A stretch of DNA of 64,000 nucleotides from Entonaema liquescens (GCA_902805475.1 CADCSX010000007.1:2418001-2482000), one strand, 5' to 3'; positions 1 to 13,409 are shown, counted from the stretch's first letter. Program-made: numbers and translations. The notes: generated by a model not told the origin, from the sequence alone.

Positions 1-600
1 ATATTTTTTAAAATTTAAACATTAAAATTATACGTAATATATAATTATATTTAAATTATAAAAGTTAAATTTAACAAAATTATTAAATATTATTATTTAA
101 AAAAGTTTTTTTAATAATATTTATTTTCGAAATTTTTTTTATTAATTTTTAAATATTATAAATTAATAATTAATTTAAACGTTGAAATTACGGGTAAATT
201 AACATATTTAAATTATTTTAAATTAATTTAAATAAATATTATAAATAACGAACTTATTTTAATTAATAATAATAAAATTTTTTTATAACGTTTAAAAAAT
301 GTTAATAAAAATTTAACTTTAAAATACGTGGTTTAAATTAATTTAAAAAAAATTAAATAATTTTCCAAATAAAAATAAACTTTTAAATAAACGAGTTTAA
401 CGATAATTAATAATTTTTTAATTATAAAAATTTTTTAATTATTTAAAAAAATTTAAAAATTAATAATATTAAATTAATATTTTAATAAATAAATTTTAAA
501 ATTTTTATATTTAATAATTAAAAATATTATTTTAATTAATGTTATTTAATTTTTAATAAAAAATATATTTAAACGGAAATACTTCGGTTAAATCCTTAAT
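1..600. repeat. AT-rich RIP-type block (left edge)
   Basis: This stretch is almost entirely A and T. The few remaining cytosines are mostly in CpG, and CpA is rare, which is the expected product of repeat-induced point mutation acting on a former transposable element. No open reading frame survives and I recognise no element family. Composition returns to normal at about 590-640. The block probably continues to the left of the window. Confidence 0.8.
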
Positions 601-2543
601 TATTACCCATTTCTTTAATTAATGCGCAGTATCTTTTTAAAAGTGCTATGTCGAACTTGTGTAGATAGCACTAATAATAATAAATAAGCTTCTAGACCGC
701 CTACAACGAATCTAGAGTACACCCAACCAAGGATTAGTCTCATGCGCGTGTTGGTCCTAAACTAGGTGCCGAAGTCAGCATTGCTACGCGGTCGGGCGCC
801 GGGATCCCTAAGAAATCCGAGTTCCGAATCGCTGTTTTACTCATCTCGGCCATCTGATAATCCTATAGGTTATCGGTGCTGCTGCGCTCGTTTACGCTTT
901 CCATCAGAAAAAGCGGATCCATTGACTAGATGACGCACATCATTCTTGCGCGTATGGGTGCCTAATGCAGTGAAGAAGTAAGCAGTTGTAACAGTCGTAT
1001 CATATCAGTTGCAGAACATTGATCGTAGGTTTCTATCAACAAACGGTGTGACTCTTAGGTATGACTCTGCTGACTTGCCCGATAAGATAACTGCCGGGGG
1101 TATACGAAGATCCTATCATACACACCCTATTCAAATTCCTACCCAAATATTCGTCATTGCAAGATCGCATCGGGTAGTTATTATAGTCAAGCAGATCTAG
1201 TTATAGTTAAAGTCATGTAGTATCTAGGTAATTCCAAGTAACTAGGTACGTAGTTGATGAACTAACCAATCTGCCAATCTGCCAATATAGTTTAAAGTTA
1301 GCGCCAAAGCATGCGGTGTCAGGTTACTGGGATGTGGGGTAGCCTGGTTTAATAGCGTGTGGTTAGCACCTGTCCTGTAATAAACGGAATTGAAGAAGCA
1401 CAAAGTACCAGTTCCGTAGTACACACGTACGACTGCTACATTAACAGATCAGAATCTCGTGCAACGGCGGAGTGGACCCTTTATATCCCAGCCGGGGTTC
1501 TGAGATGACAAGGCACGATATTTTTCGTTGGCCCCATCCAATTTTCAACGTGGTTTCATATTCGGATCCCGCTGCCGTTGCGAAAGAGTATAGAATACTA
1601 TTAATGGAAGTTGAATGGAAGTCGAATGGTTGGTTGCATTGCTTGCTGCCCCTTTAACAGGTGCGCGATAGAGCTTCGCGTAGCTTAGTCTTTCTTTAGT
1701 AACTCCTTAGCTCGGTATGTATACATCATAGATTCCATTACATAAGGTACCTCAGCTACTTTTATATATGTATGTAGACAAATAATAAGACAATGAGTCA
1801 ATGGAAATCTCAGAAGGAACGGATCGATAGAACTAAACTAGATATCATTGAAGCTAGAAGTATACGTCGTATAAGTTAGTACGTGATATGCAGTGTACTT
1901 CGTATATCTCGTTTTCCAGAATGCTCGCATTCAGCCCACGTACCCAACACCGAATTGACTCCATGCGGTACCCCACTTCGGTACATACCTTAATACTGCG
2001 CAACAGTTACCGGTTGCGAGCCTAGCCTAGGTAGCGTTAACGTTGTGCTCGGGTTTCTAGCATTCCGCGCCCGGCCTGTATAATTCCCATCAGATTAGAA
2101 TCTTCCACGGGCACCTACCCAAGTTGGAATCGCATGCACCCGTTAGGACCCATCTTACCCTGTTCCCTTTTTTTTTTTCGCCTTTCGAAATTTACGTAGA
2201 AAAAGGACAAGCTTACCCGGAATTCGCGTGTCAATCCCGTGCGGTGAATCATTAAGTGGGAAATTATATTACAACCCCCGTCCATGTTTATTATATACAG
2301 AGCATCTGGATAAGAAGCGAACATCGCATTTATCAAAAAAATGTCTAGATTGTCACGCTAAAATTCCAACTAAAGCAATCGACAAGGCGACTCTTTAAAA
2401 AAAAAGAACAAGGTCTGGGCGCGCCGCAGTAACGGTCTATCGGTTCGAGAACCGCCCCTTTCCTTTACCTTTTGTAAATATCTCGTCCGGCGCGCGAGAA
2501 CCCTCAACATCACCGGTTCTCCAATCTCACCTAAAGCGCAGCC
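601..2543. other. Intergenic, upstream of the ABC transporter
   Basis: Normal-composition DNA between the AT-rich block and the ABC transporter start. Only short unconvincing open frames are present. A T-run near 2168-2179 and an A-run near 2396-2405 lie in the likely promoter and leader of the transporter. I see no TATA box or binding site I can name. Confidence 0.6.
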
Positions 2544-5500
2544 ATGGCTAACGAGATATCGGAAAAGCCTCAAATGGCTACGGCGGAAGGTCCCTCAAGT
2601 CGCAATTCCAGTCAACGCGACTCGGAAAAGGGACGAAACTCTACTGGATCCGGGACGGCACTGGAGAAGGCGGATTCTAAAGTCGTGAAGGCATCTAAAG
2701 ATCTGAACAATGATCCCTTCAAGCACCTTCCCGCCGATGAGGCTGAAATTCTCAAGAAGCAAGTCATAACACCGGAAGTAAAGACCGGTGTCCTCACATT
2801 ATATCGATACTCCTCTCGCAATGATCTCATAATTATGGCCGTGAGCTCTGTATGCGCTATCGCAGGTGGTGCCGCCTTGCCACTAATGACAGTCATTTTC
2901 GGTAACCTTCAAAACAGCTTTCAGGGTTTCTTTCTCAACACCACCTCGTACGATGCTTTTATGGATGAGATGACCAGACTTGTCTTGTACTTTGTGTACC
3001 TAGCTATCGGTGAATTTGTAACCATCTACGTTGCCACCGTCGGCTTCATCTACACAGGCGAACATATCAGTGCCAAGATTCGCGAACACTACCTGGAGAG
3101 TTGCATGCGCCAGAACATCGGTTTCTTCGACAAGCTCGGTGCTGGTGAGGTTACTACCCGTATCACCGCCGACACGAACCTTATCCAGGAAGGTATTTCT
3201 GAGAAAGTTGGGTTGACATTGACGGCAATGGCAACATTCGTGTCTGCCTTCGTCATTGGCTTCGTCTTCTACTGGAAATTGACACTAATTCTGTGCTCTA
3301 CCCTCGTTGCCCTGTTTCTCGTCATGGGAACCGGGTCTCGTTTCGTCGTTAAATTCACCAAGGACTCGATCCAGGCCTATGCGGCAGGAGGTAGCGTCGC
3401 CGAGGAGGTCATCAGCTCAATTCGAAATGCGGTCGCCTTCGGTACCCAGGGGACGCTATCCAAGCAGTACGACGCCCATCTTATCCGAGCCGAATATTTC
3501 GGATTCAGGAAGTCAGCTTCGGTTGCCTGTATGGTTGGTGGCATGTTCTGGATTATATACATGAACTATGGTTTGAGTTTCTGGATGGGCAGCAAATACC
3601 TTGTTGACGGTGTTATCCCGCTATCTACAGTCCTCATCATCATGATGTCGATTATCATTGGTGCTTTCAACTTGGGTAATATAGCCCCCAACCTCCAAGC
3701 TTTTGGCACTGGGCTTGCGGCTGCAGCGAAGATCTTTAACACCATCGACCGTGCGTCCCCGTTAGACCCCACTTCCGACAATGGCGAAAAACTGGAGAAG
3801 GTAGTAGGTACGATCCGTCTGGAGAACGTCAAGCACATATATCCTTCGCGGCCCGAGGTTGTTGTCATGAAGGATGTCACCCTAGAGATCCCAGCGGGTA
3901 AGACGACGGCATTGGTTGGAACATCTGGATCCGGAAAGAGTACTATTGTTGGGCTTGTGGAACGATTCTACGATCCTGTGGCGGGCAGAGTGTTACTAGA
4001 TGGACACGATATTAGCACCCTGAACCTCCGGTGGTTACGCCAACAAATGTCACTAGTCAGCCAGGAACCTACCCTGTTCGGTACCACGATCTATAACAAC
4101 ATCAGACATGGTCTTATCGGCACCAAATACGAAAACGAGAGCGAGGAGAAACAGAGGGAAATGATTTTCGATGCGGCTAAGAAGGCTAATGCTCACGACT
4201 TCATCTCGTCTTTGCCAGAAGGATACGAAACAAATGTTGGCGAACGAGGATTTTTATTGTCCGGAGGTCAAAAGCAACGTATCGCCATTGCCAGAGCCGT
4301 CGTTTCGGACCCTAAGAGTAAGTCAGCGCGTTAGGAAATACAAAATCTTATCTAACTTTAATCCCAGTTCTCCTGCTCGACGAAGCTACAAGCGCATTAG
4401 ATACCAAGTCAGAAGGCGTTGTCCAGGCTGCATTAGAGGCCGCCGCTGAGGGTCGAACCACCATTACTATCGCTCACCGTCTTTCTACCATCAAAGATGC
4501 TCACAATATTGTATGCATGTCACAAGGAACTATTGTCGAACAAGGAACGCACGATGAACTTTTGGAACGCAACGGTGCATACGCAAAGCTTGTTAACGCG
4601 CAGAACATCGCTGTCGTAAATGAATTGACTGAGGAGGAGCAACAGGCCATTGATGCCAAGGACGAGACTCTCATTCGTACGGCTTCTAAGGGGAGCAAGG
4701 CTGGCTATATCGAGGATCCTGATGACAATATCCGCGATAAATTGAACCGATCAACAACTCAGGGATCCGCATCTAGCAGGGCTCTTCAAAACCGTAAACC
4801 CGAGGAAGAGATGAGATATTCACTGTGGACTCTGATCAGCCTGATTGCGTCGTTCAACAAGGAAGAATGGAAACTAATGCTCTACGGCTTGTTCTGGTCT
4901 ATCATCTGTGGAGGTGGTAACCCGACGCAAGCTGTCTTCTTCGCCAAGCAAATCCTAGTAAGTACCTCTAGGTGTTCTGGATACCGTCGTCATTAACTAA
5001 CTTCACATAGACGTTGGCTGTGCCTATTACCCCTGAGAACAAATACCAGATCAAGAAGGATAGCGACTTCTGGAGTGCTATGTTTCTTATGCTTGCTTTT
5101 GTCATGCTCATCGCTCAGATATCCCAGGGTGTTGCTTTCGCCAAGTGTTCCGAGAGGTTAATCCACCGCGTTAGGGACAGGGCCTTCCGAACTATGTTGC
5201 GCCAGGACGTTGCCTTCTTTGATCGAGACGAGAATACGGCCGGCGCTTTGACCTCGTTCCTCAGCACGGAGACTACTCACGTAGCCGGACTTAGCGGCGT
5301 TACTCTCGGTACTTTACTCATGGTTACCACCACACTTGTATCCGCAATGGTTGTCGCTCTGGCCTTTGGCTGGAAACTGGCTCTCGTCTGCATTGCTACA
5401 ATTCCTCTTCTGCTAGGGTGCGGTTACTTCCGCTTTTATATGCTTGCGCACTTCCAACGTCGCTCTAAGAAAGCCTACGAGCAGAGTGCTACATATGCAT

Positions 5501-6650
5501 CTGAAGCCATCTCCGCAATTCGCACCGTTGCTTCTCTAACTAGGGAGGATGACGTTATGTTGCAGTACAGGAGATCTCTTGCCATCCAGCAGAGAGCAAG
5601 TCTGATATCGGTATTAAGGTCTTCGACACTATACGCCGCTTCTCAGTCGCTTACGTTCCTGATCTTCGCCCTTGGTTTCTGGTACGGTGGTACTTTGATC
5701 GGCAAGCGCGAGTACTCGCTGTTCCAATTTTTCATTGTATTTATGACTACAATCTTCTCAGCTCAGTCTGCTGGTACTGTCTTTTCCTTTGCCCCCGATA
5801 TGGGCAAGGCGCACAGTGCGGCTGGAGAACTCAAGACGCTGTTTGACCGGCAACCCAAAATCGACACATGGTCTGAGGAGGGTATTCCAGTTGAATCCGT
5901 CGAAGGCAACATCGAGTTCCGGATGTCCATTTCCGCTACCCGACTAGACCTGAGCAGCCGGTGCTTCGTGGTCTGGACTTGACCATTCGTCCTGGACAGT
6001 ACGTTGCTCTAGTTGGTGCTTCTGGTTGCGGAAAGAGTACTACAATTGCTCTGTTGGAACGATTCTACGATCCTCTCGTCGGTGGCGTATTCGTCGACGG
6101 AAAGGAGATTAGCACACTCAATGTCAACCAGTACCGATCTTTCATTGCTCTTGTATCCCAGGAACCGACTCTATACCAGGGCACGATTAAGGAGAACATC
6201 CTACTCGGATCTTCGTCCGAAACGGTTTCGGACGAAGCGATTGAGTTCGCCTGCAGAGAAGCCAACATCTTCGAATTCATCCTATCTCTACCAGACGGTT
6301 TCAATACGATCGTCGGTAGCAAGGGTGCCCTACTGTCCGGAGGTCAGAAGCAGCGTATCGCCATTGCGCGTGCGCTTATTCGTGATCCGAAGATTTTACT
6401 TCTGGACGAAGCTACTAGTGCGTTAGACTCGGAGTCAGAGCACGTTGTCCAGGCAGCTCTTGACAAAGCTGCGAAGGGCCGAACCACGATTGCCGTGGCG
6501 CACCGTCTTAGCACTATCCAGAAGGCTGATGTTATCTACGTGTTTGACCAAGGACGCATTGTTGAAGAGGGCACACATATCGAGCTCATGCGGAAGAATG
6601 GCCGATACGCCGAGTTGGTCAACCTGCAGAGTCTGGAGAAGACTCGATAG
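2544..6650 (+). CDS. ABCB-type multidrug efflux transporter (full-size), with one-base frameshift
   Basis: A full-length P-glycoprotein-like exporter of the fungal leptomycin B/Mdr1 class, a plasma-membrane ATP-driven drug pump. The start at 2544 has a good context (gcagccATGGCT). Exons are 2544-4317, 4368-4957 and 5011-6650, and both introns (50 and 53 nt) have GTAAGT donors. Order: disordered N-terminus (about 1-70), TMD1 (about 90-390), NBD1 with Walker A GTSGSGKST (459-467), LSGGQ (about 573) and Walker B ILLLDE (592-597, split by intron 1), linker, TMD2 (about 755-1050), NBD2 with Walker A GASGCGKST (1124-1132), LSGGQ (1230-1234) and Walker B (1250-1255). At 5920-5922 (codon 1092) one base is missing, so the frame as given stops at 5982, before NBD2. 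Allowing for that base gives 1334 aa, the normal family size. The exact substrate cannot be told from sequence. Confidence 0.95.
5919..5923 (+). other. Frameshift site in the ABC transporter
   Basis: Codons ATC GAG TTC are followed by CGGAT, where the family pattern EFRDVHFRYP requires one more base before GAT. Upstream and downstream frames both encode well-conserved ABC sequence and abut here exactly, so there is no room for an intron. Either a one-base assembly error in a short G run or a genuine null allele. Confidence 0.85.
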
Positions 6651-7640
6651 TGCGGGGATGGTTGATGATACAGCGATGTTTTCCCTCTCGTTTTGATATA
6701 TAAAAAGATTCCCCCTTTTGCTATTCAGTGCAGTTGGTAAACGAGTTAGAAGAGGGCTACGCCGTCGCACGAGTGGGCGATGGAGGCGTAGGCCGACTTT
6801 ATAGCATCGTATTGGCGTTTCATTTTTGGGGATCTAGACGTGCATACGAAGATCAAGTAGCCAGATACAGATATATATGATATGGGCAGCGATGTATGGA
6901 GCTCAAAGGAACAAAAAACTCTTGTCACCTAGTTTAATTGTAAAACGTAATGAACCACTCGGAACTTATTCATGGGGCTTTGATGCCTGGGTATTTGTTA
7001 AGTGACTGTACGTCTATGCTCATAAGTGTTTATTAACTATAGTATACAACTCTATTTATATAAACATGGATATCAAGACCTCGAGATGACTCGAGATGTA
7101 TTGCTTTAGGAATAAGATGACGGCAAGCTCAGATGATCATATTTCAATGAGCAGTGCATCATACTCAGCTGACATTTAAACATATGAAGTGACTTAACTA
7201 CCTGATGTTTATTAGTGCACCTGTTGAAATAGCAAGTCCATACATGTACACACTTAAGGTCCTATTTTGTTCTATTATTAAGTTTACCCTGATCTCAGGT
7301 TTTGTGGAAGGTGTCTCTCATATGAGGAAACTGGAATCTCGTCTATCCTCGTTACGAGTTGACACAACTAGTAATATTAACCACTCTATACTGAGACCGA
7401 CACTATGACATTAGCCAAAAGTTTACGTGGTCTGTGTATGAGAGGTATTGTATATCGCCTGATACTACCAATTCCGGCTTCTTCCAAGTTGCAAATGTCT
7501 GACTTGCATACCTCCCGTAGACATGCATGCGCGACGTGCGGAGATATACGAGGAAATATTAGGCCCAAAAGCTTCGCCTGTTTCAGGCGAGACGAGATAT
7601 TGCTGGTTGAAACCCGACGTCGTTCTAAGAGTAGTGCGAC

Positions 7641-7669
7641 TACATACATACATACATACATACATACAT
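7641..7669. repeat. (TACA)n microsatellite
   Basis: Uninterrupted tetranucleotide TACA, just over seven copies. Intergenic. Confidence 0.95.
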
Positions 7670-8113
7670 GTCTATCCCCCGGCGAGCACAGACACGGAAT
7701 ACTAGTAGGCGTGTCTTGGATTAGGAGCGGGTAGCTACGTGTCGAACTAGACCGCTGTCTCACGTCGACCACGCGGATGGGGAGGGTGGTGCATGCGTCG
7801 TGCCTACGCGCATGTGTGGGTTAGGATGTTTAGGTATTAGACGGCAGACGTCTCGAACCTCGGGTCGGGGGTGGGTATTACATACGCCTGAGTCGTACGC
7901 AGACCCTGTTTTGCATCGTCGGAAGGAGATGCGAGAGCTGAGGTTAGACTTTTGGTGAGATGTTCGGATATTGGTTTTATATCTAACATTATGGATAGGG
8001 AATGGAAGCTATACACCATTGGATAAATACTAACTTTGATTGAATCTATAATCTATTATGCCGACGGGATGAAAAGGGTAGGGACGCGTAATAACGGACT
8101 CATAACCCGTATA

Positions 8114-8145
8114 AGTGAGTGAGTGAGTGAGTGAGTGAGTGAGTG
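8114..8145. repeat. (GTGA)n microsatellite
   Basis: Uninterrupted tetranucleotide GTGA/GAGT array of about eight copies. Intergenic. Confidence 0.95.
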
Positions 8146-9082
8146 GTCTTCATCCAACACTGAAACTTGGATGATGTTGGCTTAACTAACATTAATTAAC
8201 ATTTACTATGGAGCAGAAATCGCAGACGTCGATCCACGATGTAAGGCTAGATCGTTTCAACTTAAAGTGACGATCTCTCTGTCGATCGCTAACTATTAAC
8301 GGTTATGAGATTGACGATCGATCTGCTCGAAATAGTTTTCACGTTTTAGCCACTTCACAAATAACTAACCTTACATACTTTTTTTTATTACTTTTTACTT
8401 TATTTGTTCTCATACAATGCAATACGCCTCCGTCGGAAAGAGATTGAGTCTGCGGTGATTTGGGAACTCATATTGCGAAATGATTAGGCGCGAGACGAGG
8501 TCGGTGAAGATATAAATGAAGTGCATGATGGATGCATTGGAAAGCCGCGTGCTTGCAGCAATCACGCGTATGACTTATATTAAGCTTAGTTACATGAATT
8601 GTTCATCTCAATATGGTCGAGGGTCTGAAATCTGCGCAACGTTATATATTCCGAGGCCTCTTTGTGATACATACACTCGGGCAAATCGAGCTGCAACCGG
8701 CTTCTTCACGAGTTGTCTCGAACGAACGGCTAAGGTAATAAGACTTTTCGTTTACCTATGGCAAAAAAAGGGAATCGGTCTCTCTCTCCATATCATTGGT
8801 AAGAAAGGGAACCCGGGATCCTGGGTCTATAATATGTACGAAATGAAGAGAAATCATGGGTAAGCGAACCCAATTAATGGGCCGTCTTGGCTCGAGGCAA
8901 GGAAGATATATGTATGTAAGGTATGTGAGGTAGGTATGTAGGTATGTAGGTATATATGTATGTACGCGTCTGGCTTTGTGATATTGCGACCCGATACTAC
9001 CTTACACTACCGATCGTGATGATCCGGGCGGATGAACCGGAGCTGAAAAAGGAAAGCTGTACTGTAGTTTGGTAGCACATCA

Positions 9083-9120
9083 TTATTTCTTATTTCTTAT
9101 TTCTTATTTCTTATTTCTTA
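9083..9120. repeat. 7-bp tandem repeat (TTATTTC)n
   Basis: Five perfect copies of the heptamer TTATTTC followed by a partial copy. Intergenic. Confidence 0.95.
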
Positions 9121-10877
9121 ATATCTAATTGACTTTATATTTATTTATTACGTATGATGCCCTTTATTTAGTCGTGTAGAGATGATGTGGTAATCTGACC
9201 AATTTGGAAATAGTGACAATAGTGACAACTAAAGTTACGTGTAAGTGAATTGTCGCGTGTAAGTGAGAAGAAACTAATATGGACTTGGCATGTGCATTAG
9301 GGACTTTCCTATGTACGATACCAGCAGTAACTCCGCTGCGCTAGAAACAAAATAACCCTAATGGCTGTTAGTGGTCCAGGTAGGCACGAGGAAAAGCTGC
9401 AAGAGCTGCAAGAGCTGCGGCTGTGCCTGGCATTAGTGTTTATTAGTGTTAAATAATGCAAGCCTAGCACGTTTTAAGCAAATTCTCTAATGAATCTAAT
9501 GAACAACAAGCGTAATCCGCACACAAACTTATCTAAGCTCTATCTGATGATTGGCTGTGATTCGTTGGAAAGTCTATTCCTACCTGTCGTGTTCAGCAAC
9601 TACGAGCGAAGTGAGCGAAGGTGCGAAGTTAGCGAATTTGCTTTAAAATTTCGCTTATGCAACCCCCGTCCAATCCCTTGACCAATCCCTTAACCAACTT
9701 CCTAACTCTATCAACAACACCCCATGCATCATCAATCGGGATCGAGTCGACTCGGAGAAAAAAAAGACTCGGTTCTAGACTATGCTAGCTAAGCCAAGCT
9801 CCCTAATCCTCAGCTTACAATCTTACTGGTCGAACAGGTTGGGTAAGTAAATATTTCATCAAGCAAGGAAGTCCTTGTCCTTGTCCCCTTACTGGCTTCA
9901 CCTCCTGAGATGTGCCGATGTGATAAGATTTCCGCACCTCTCTTGAAGAAATGACATGTCGCCTGTGCTATGTTACTCATGGCTGTGTGGTCATATTGGC
10001 TATACCTATCGAGGCAGGCTAAGCGGCACACAAGGAAATCGCACCACGACGGCGGGACTTATTATGGCTTATTTGGGGGGTCGGTCCTTTATGAAAGGGC
10101 AACCAAAGGGCGGGCCAAGTGTTATAGGCCACCACTTATTACGCTACGGACCCCAATTACGATATTCTCTCCGTTGCATTCTTGACAGACGCCCGGCCTA
10201 GACTAGCGTCTTATCCCTCTTGGATCTTGGGAAACACCGGATAGGCCAACCGGCCTGAAGACCCAAAATGGGGAACGCTCGGGACCGCTTGTACATACGC
10301 CGTTGCGCCATGACCAGTGTCGCTTCGAGCAGAATTTCATTGAAAAGGCTCGGGTCTGCTGCTGTTGCTGCTTATGAGCCTGATCCCCCTGCTCTTTCCG
10401 TTGTTGGGTTTCCATAGTATTATTTACTCCCATTTACTCTGATAGTAACCAATATCTATCACGGGGTGGATTTTCCAAGCTTCAACCTAATCCCCGCACG
10501 GCTGCTTTGGATTTGCTACGGCATTTTCGTTGCATAGAAGCGCCATATCCCATTGGTATTCTACTCTTCGCTACGGGCTGCGCTCATTTACCCGTCAGTT
10601 CATTATATTGGCCAACTCGTCCCCGCAACGGAGCTATTTGTTTTCACCGTCCGTAGGATCATAACGGGTTCCGGTGGTCAAGGGTCTATTGAATATAATA
10701 CCCAGGGCGAGCGGTGGAAACAGCCAGACTTTTTCCTATCGCAACCTTCACTTAAAGCTTCAAACCGCAATTAGCTATCGTAGTATTCGCCGGGGGCACT
10801 GCCGGCCGGAGGCTCTTGCACCACCAAGTGATGTACGAACGAGCCGCTGATCGGTTACCTGCTTCGGGGACATAATA

Positions 10878-12030
10878 ATGCTTTCGAATCGTTCCTTCAG
10901 GCCCCAGTGGTCACTGCGCCGCGGGGACCCGCCATACCCTGCTGCCGTTTCACCATACCACAAACAATGGATATATATGGCAGTGATCATCCTGATCATT
11001 TCCTCTTGGATCCCCCTAGTTGCTGCTATTTCACTGGAGGACACCCCACGATCGACCGAGACAAATCTACTAATTGATACGCGCATACCGATTTTTGTCG
11101 ACGGTCACTGGCAGATCATGTCGGAAGACGAGCATCGCCAACTCGTCCGCAGACAGCAAGAGACTTTTACATTTGGTGTCTCGACAGCTACGGCCACTGC
11201 AGACACATCTGCTCAAACAACAACCGTCGCGACAGGCCCTCTTCCATCACCTTTCGACGGCGCACTCGCTGCAAACTTCTCTGGCGAAGATGGGGAAGGA
11301 TCGTGCCTCGATTTTATCAACAGCTTTTTGCAAGACAAGACTTTTCAGGACTGTTATCCTGTTTCATTACTCCTGAAGGTTTGTTTTAAAATATTACCCA
11401 GGTTGTTGAATTGTAATTGACAAATTTTCTTAGAACTCCAATTCATTTTTCCAGGCTATGAAATCCGTGGTCAAAATTACCCAGGTCATCGAAACATCGT
11501 GTAAAGCAGACAAGCAAACTTGCACTGCTTATCTCAATGACCTCGCTGAGAAGCTCAAAGCCGACGAAAATTGCGGGCAGGATTACCTTAAGGAAAATGC
11601 CTTGGTTATCCAGGCTTATAAGGGAATGAAATCGTACGAAGAAATATACGGCGCAACGTGTTTATATAATGCGGATACTTCGACGTATTGCTTTGTCAAT
11701 GCGGTTACGAACCTAACGACTGCTTCCAACGTCTATCTTTACAGTTTACCTTTCAATTTATCCCTCCCAGAAACAGCCGTACCTGCATGTGACATGTGCA
11801 CAAGCGAAACGATGAAGATATATCAAGCAGCGGCGGCTGACCGAAAGAAATGGATATCGAGCACGTACGTTAATGCGGCAGAGCAAATAGACGAAAACTG
11901 CGGTGGGAACTTTGTCAGTGCAGCGCTTCCCGATCCACTTCCGGATAGCGCTGCGATATCTACAGCACAGACACCATCTTTGCTCATGCTGTCATTTTTA
12001 TTCGTGCTCGTTTCACGCTGGCTTCGATAG
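10878..12030 (+). CDS. DUF7729-type secreted/GPI-anchored protein of unknown function
   Basis: Two exons, 10878-11378 and 11434-12030, encode 365 aa. The N-terminus has one hydrophobic segment (about residues 32-50) that looks like a signal peptide or anchor. A low-complexity Ser/Thr/Ala stretch follows, then a Cys-containing domain with the order expected for fungal DUF7729 proteins (LPSPFD, FSFFQA-like, C-rich, YGATCLYN). The last 20 residues are hydrophobic, as for a GPI-attachment signal. I chose the acceptor at 11433 rather than a second AG at 11454 because the first adds NSNSFFQ, which fits the family. Likely outer membrane or cell wall surface; biochemical role unknown. The family name is from memory of its pattern, not a search. 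Confidence 0.85.
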
Positions 12031-13409
12031 CATTCTACAGGCCCATGGTTGATATCTCGACCCGGCAATAATTCACTTCTTGGGCGTCTTCGGAATAGGG
12101 CTAGGCATACAATATGCTTGTTTGGATACAGGCTTCGGTTACTGGATTGGGACGACTGCTTTTACGAATCGGTAAAAAACTACACACCGGCGCTTTTTTG
12201 ATACCCACTCGATATTCTCGGCTTTCTTTTCTCATGCAGAATAAGACCAATTTTTATTTTCATTTCTATTTATATTGTTAATCAACGCCAAATTTCTTAC
12301 TACTATTATGGAATAATAGATGGAGGAATAAATTAGGAGATATCACACGAGCAGATACGAGGCACATCTTACCCTCAAGGCTCCCGCCTAGGTAGGCGGG
12401 CTTGTTAGACTTGTGGTGGTTGTCGTCGATCCGGATGTGTGTCTGAGACATGGGGCGAAGCACGCTCACCCAACGCCATCCTACGACAAAAATAGGATTC
12501 CTGTACATAATTGCAGCCTACATACATATTAGTACTTGGTACTAGACACGTGGATACACTAGTCAAATAGTAAAAATACAACTGAACATCTGTACATACG
12601 CCAATGATGATCCGACACTATATATAATACGTCGCCCGTGCATTACAATCTCGAGCTGCCTCTACACATAAGAGGCAGATGATTTAAGTTTAGGACTGAT
12701 GCTGCATGATTGCGAGAGATTAGAGCATCGCATCATCTCACATAACTTTTATCGTACACCTAAGTAGGCAGATATCTGACTGCACGTTGACACAGGAATC
12801 ATCACACGCGTGTAGGTAGATTACGGGTATTCGCGGGCTACCCGGGAGGATCCACGCTCGTCTTCGTGAAACCTCTAGGCGAACAAATATCGTATCCGGC
12901 ATGTAGCTCGATCGATACATCTACCTGCGACGACTTTTTGTAGTAATAGCTGGGCAATGGATTTTAAAACGTTGCGTACAATTGCATTTGAACAGGTCAA
13001 TTATGTACATGAGGATAGCATACCACATGCGCGTGCGGCCTTACGGATACTTGGGCTTACACACTTGTATAGTTCCTAATGGGCGTTGTTTGAAGGTCTC
13101 GTTGAGACTTCTTATACACACCTAAGATAGATAGGTAGATAGGTAGGTATTCTACTGATATAACATCCGCAAAACGAAGCATTGAACATGGCAAGATCTG
13201 TTTTCATTGATTTGCTTATCTTACGTATTTACATCATATCCTATCATCTCCTATTCTATCCTATCCTATCCACATCCCCCCTAATCCCACTGTCCCACAC
13301 GCGTATACACATACGCTCCTTGCGCATTCACCCCTATAAACATCCACCACGTATGCACCACGGCTGTCATAACAGCGACCTCGGTCCCCCATGGGGGGTA
13401 CGCGACCAT
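12031..13409. other. Intergenic region between convergent genes
   Basis: Lies between the 3' ends of the DUF7729 gene and GPI13. No credible gene. It carries a strong short palindrome at 12383-12400, GATA/TAGG-type repeats near 13125-13150, and a CCTAT-rich tract near 13240-13270. A sense-strand TGTAAATA (reverse strand, 13226-13233) lies in the probable GPI13 3' UTR. Confidence 0.6.
12383..12400. repeat. Short perfect inverted repeat
   Basis: CCCGCCTA and TAGGCGGG are perfect 8-bp inverted arms separated by GG. About 350 bp downstream of the DUF7729 stop codon. Could be a chance palindrome built on the common CCTAGGTAGG motif. Confidence 0.8.

Larger units (their letters stand above)
6651..10877. 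other. Large intergenic region (4.2 kb) with simple repeats
   Basis: I see no credible gene. The open frames (the longest is 115 codons at 8516-8863) have no recognisable domains and look random. It contains several microsatellites, listed separately, a GTAT-rich tract near 8910-8965, and short direct duplications near 9210-9270 (AATAGTGACA and CGTGTAAGTGA each twice) and 9399-9420 (AAGAGCTGC-type repeats). It may hold decayed mobile DNA, but no ends are recognisable. Confidence 0.6.

Noticed and set aside
2440..2465. GGTTCGAGAACC-like segment considered as a tRNA T-arm
   Set aside because: No cloverleaf can be formed with the flanking sequence, and no A box or acceptor stem is present.
8516..8863. 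115-codon frame as a possible small gene
   Set aside because: No domain or signal peptide, poor start context, lies among microsatellites.
7627..9121. Tandem repeats considered as a CRISPR array or telomeric repeat
   Set aside because: Units are 4-7 bp without spacers and do not match TTAGGG; ordinary microsatellites in a eukaryotic genome.
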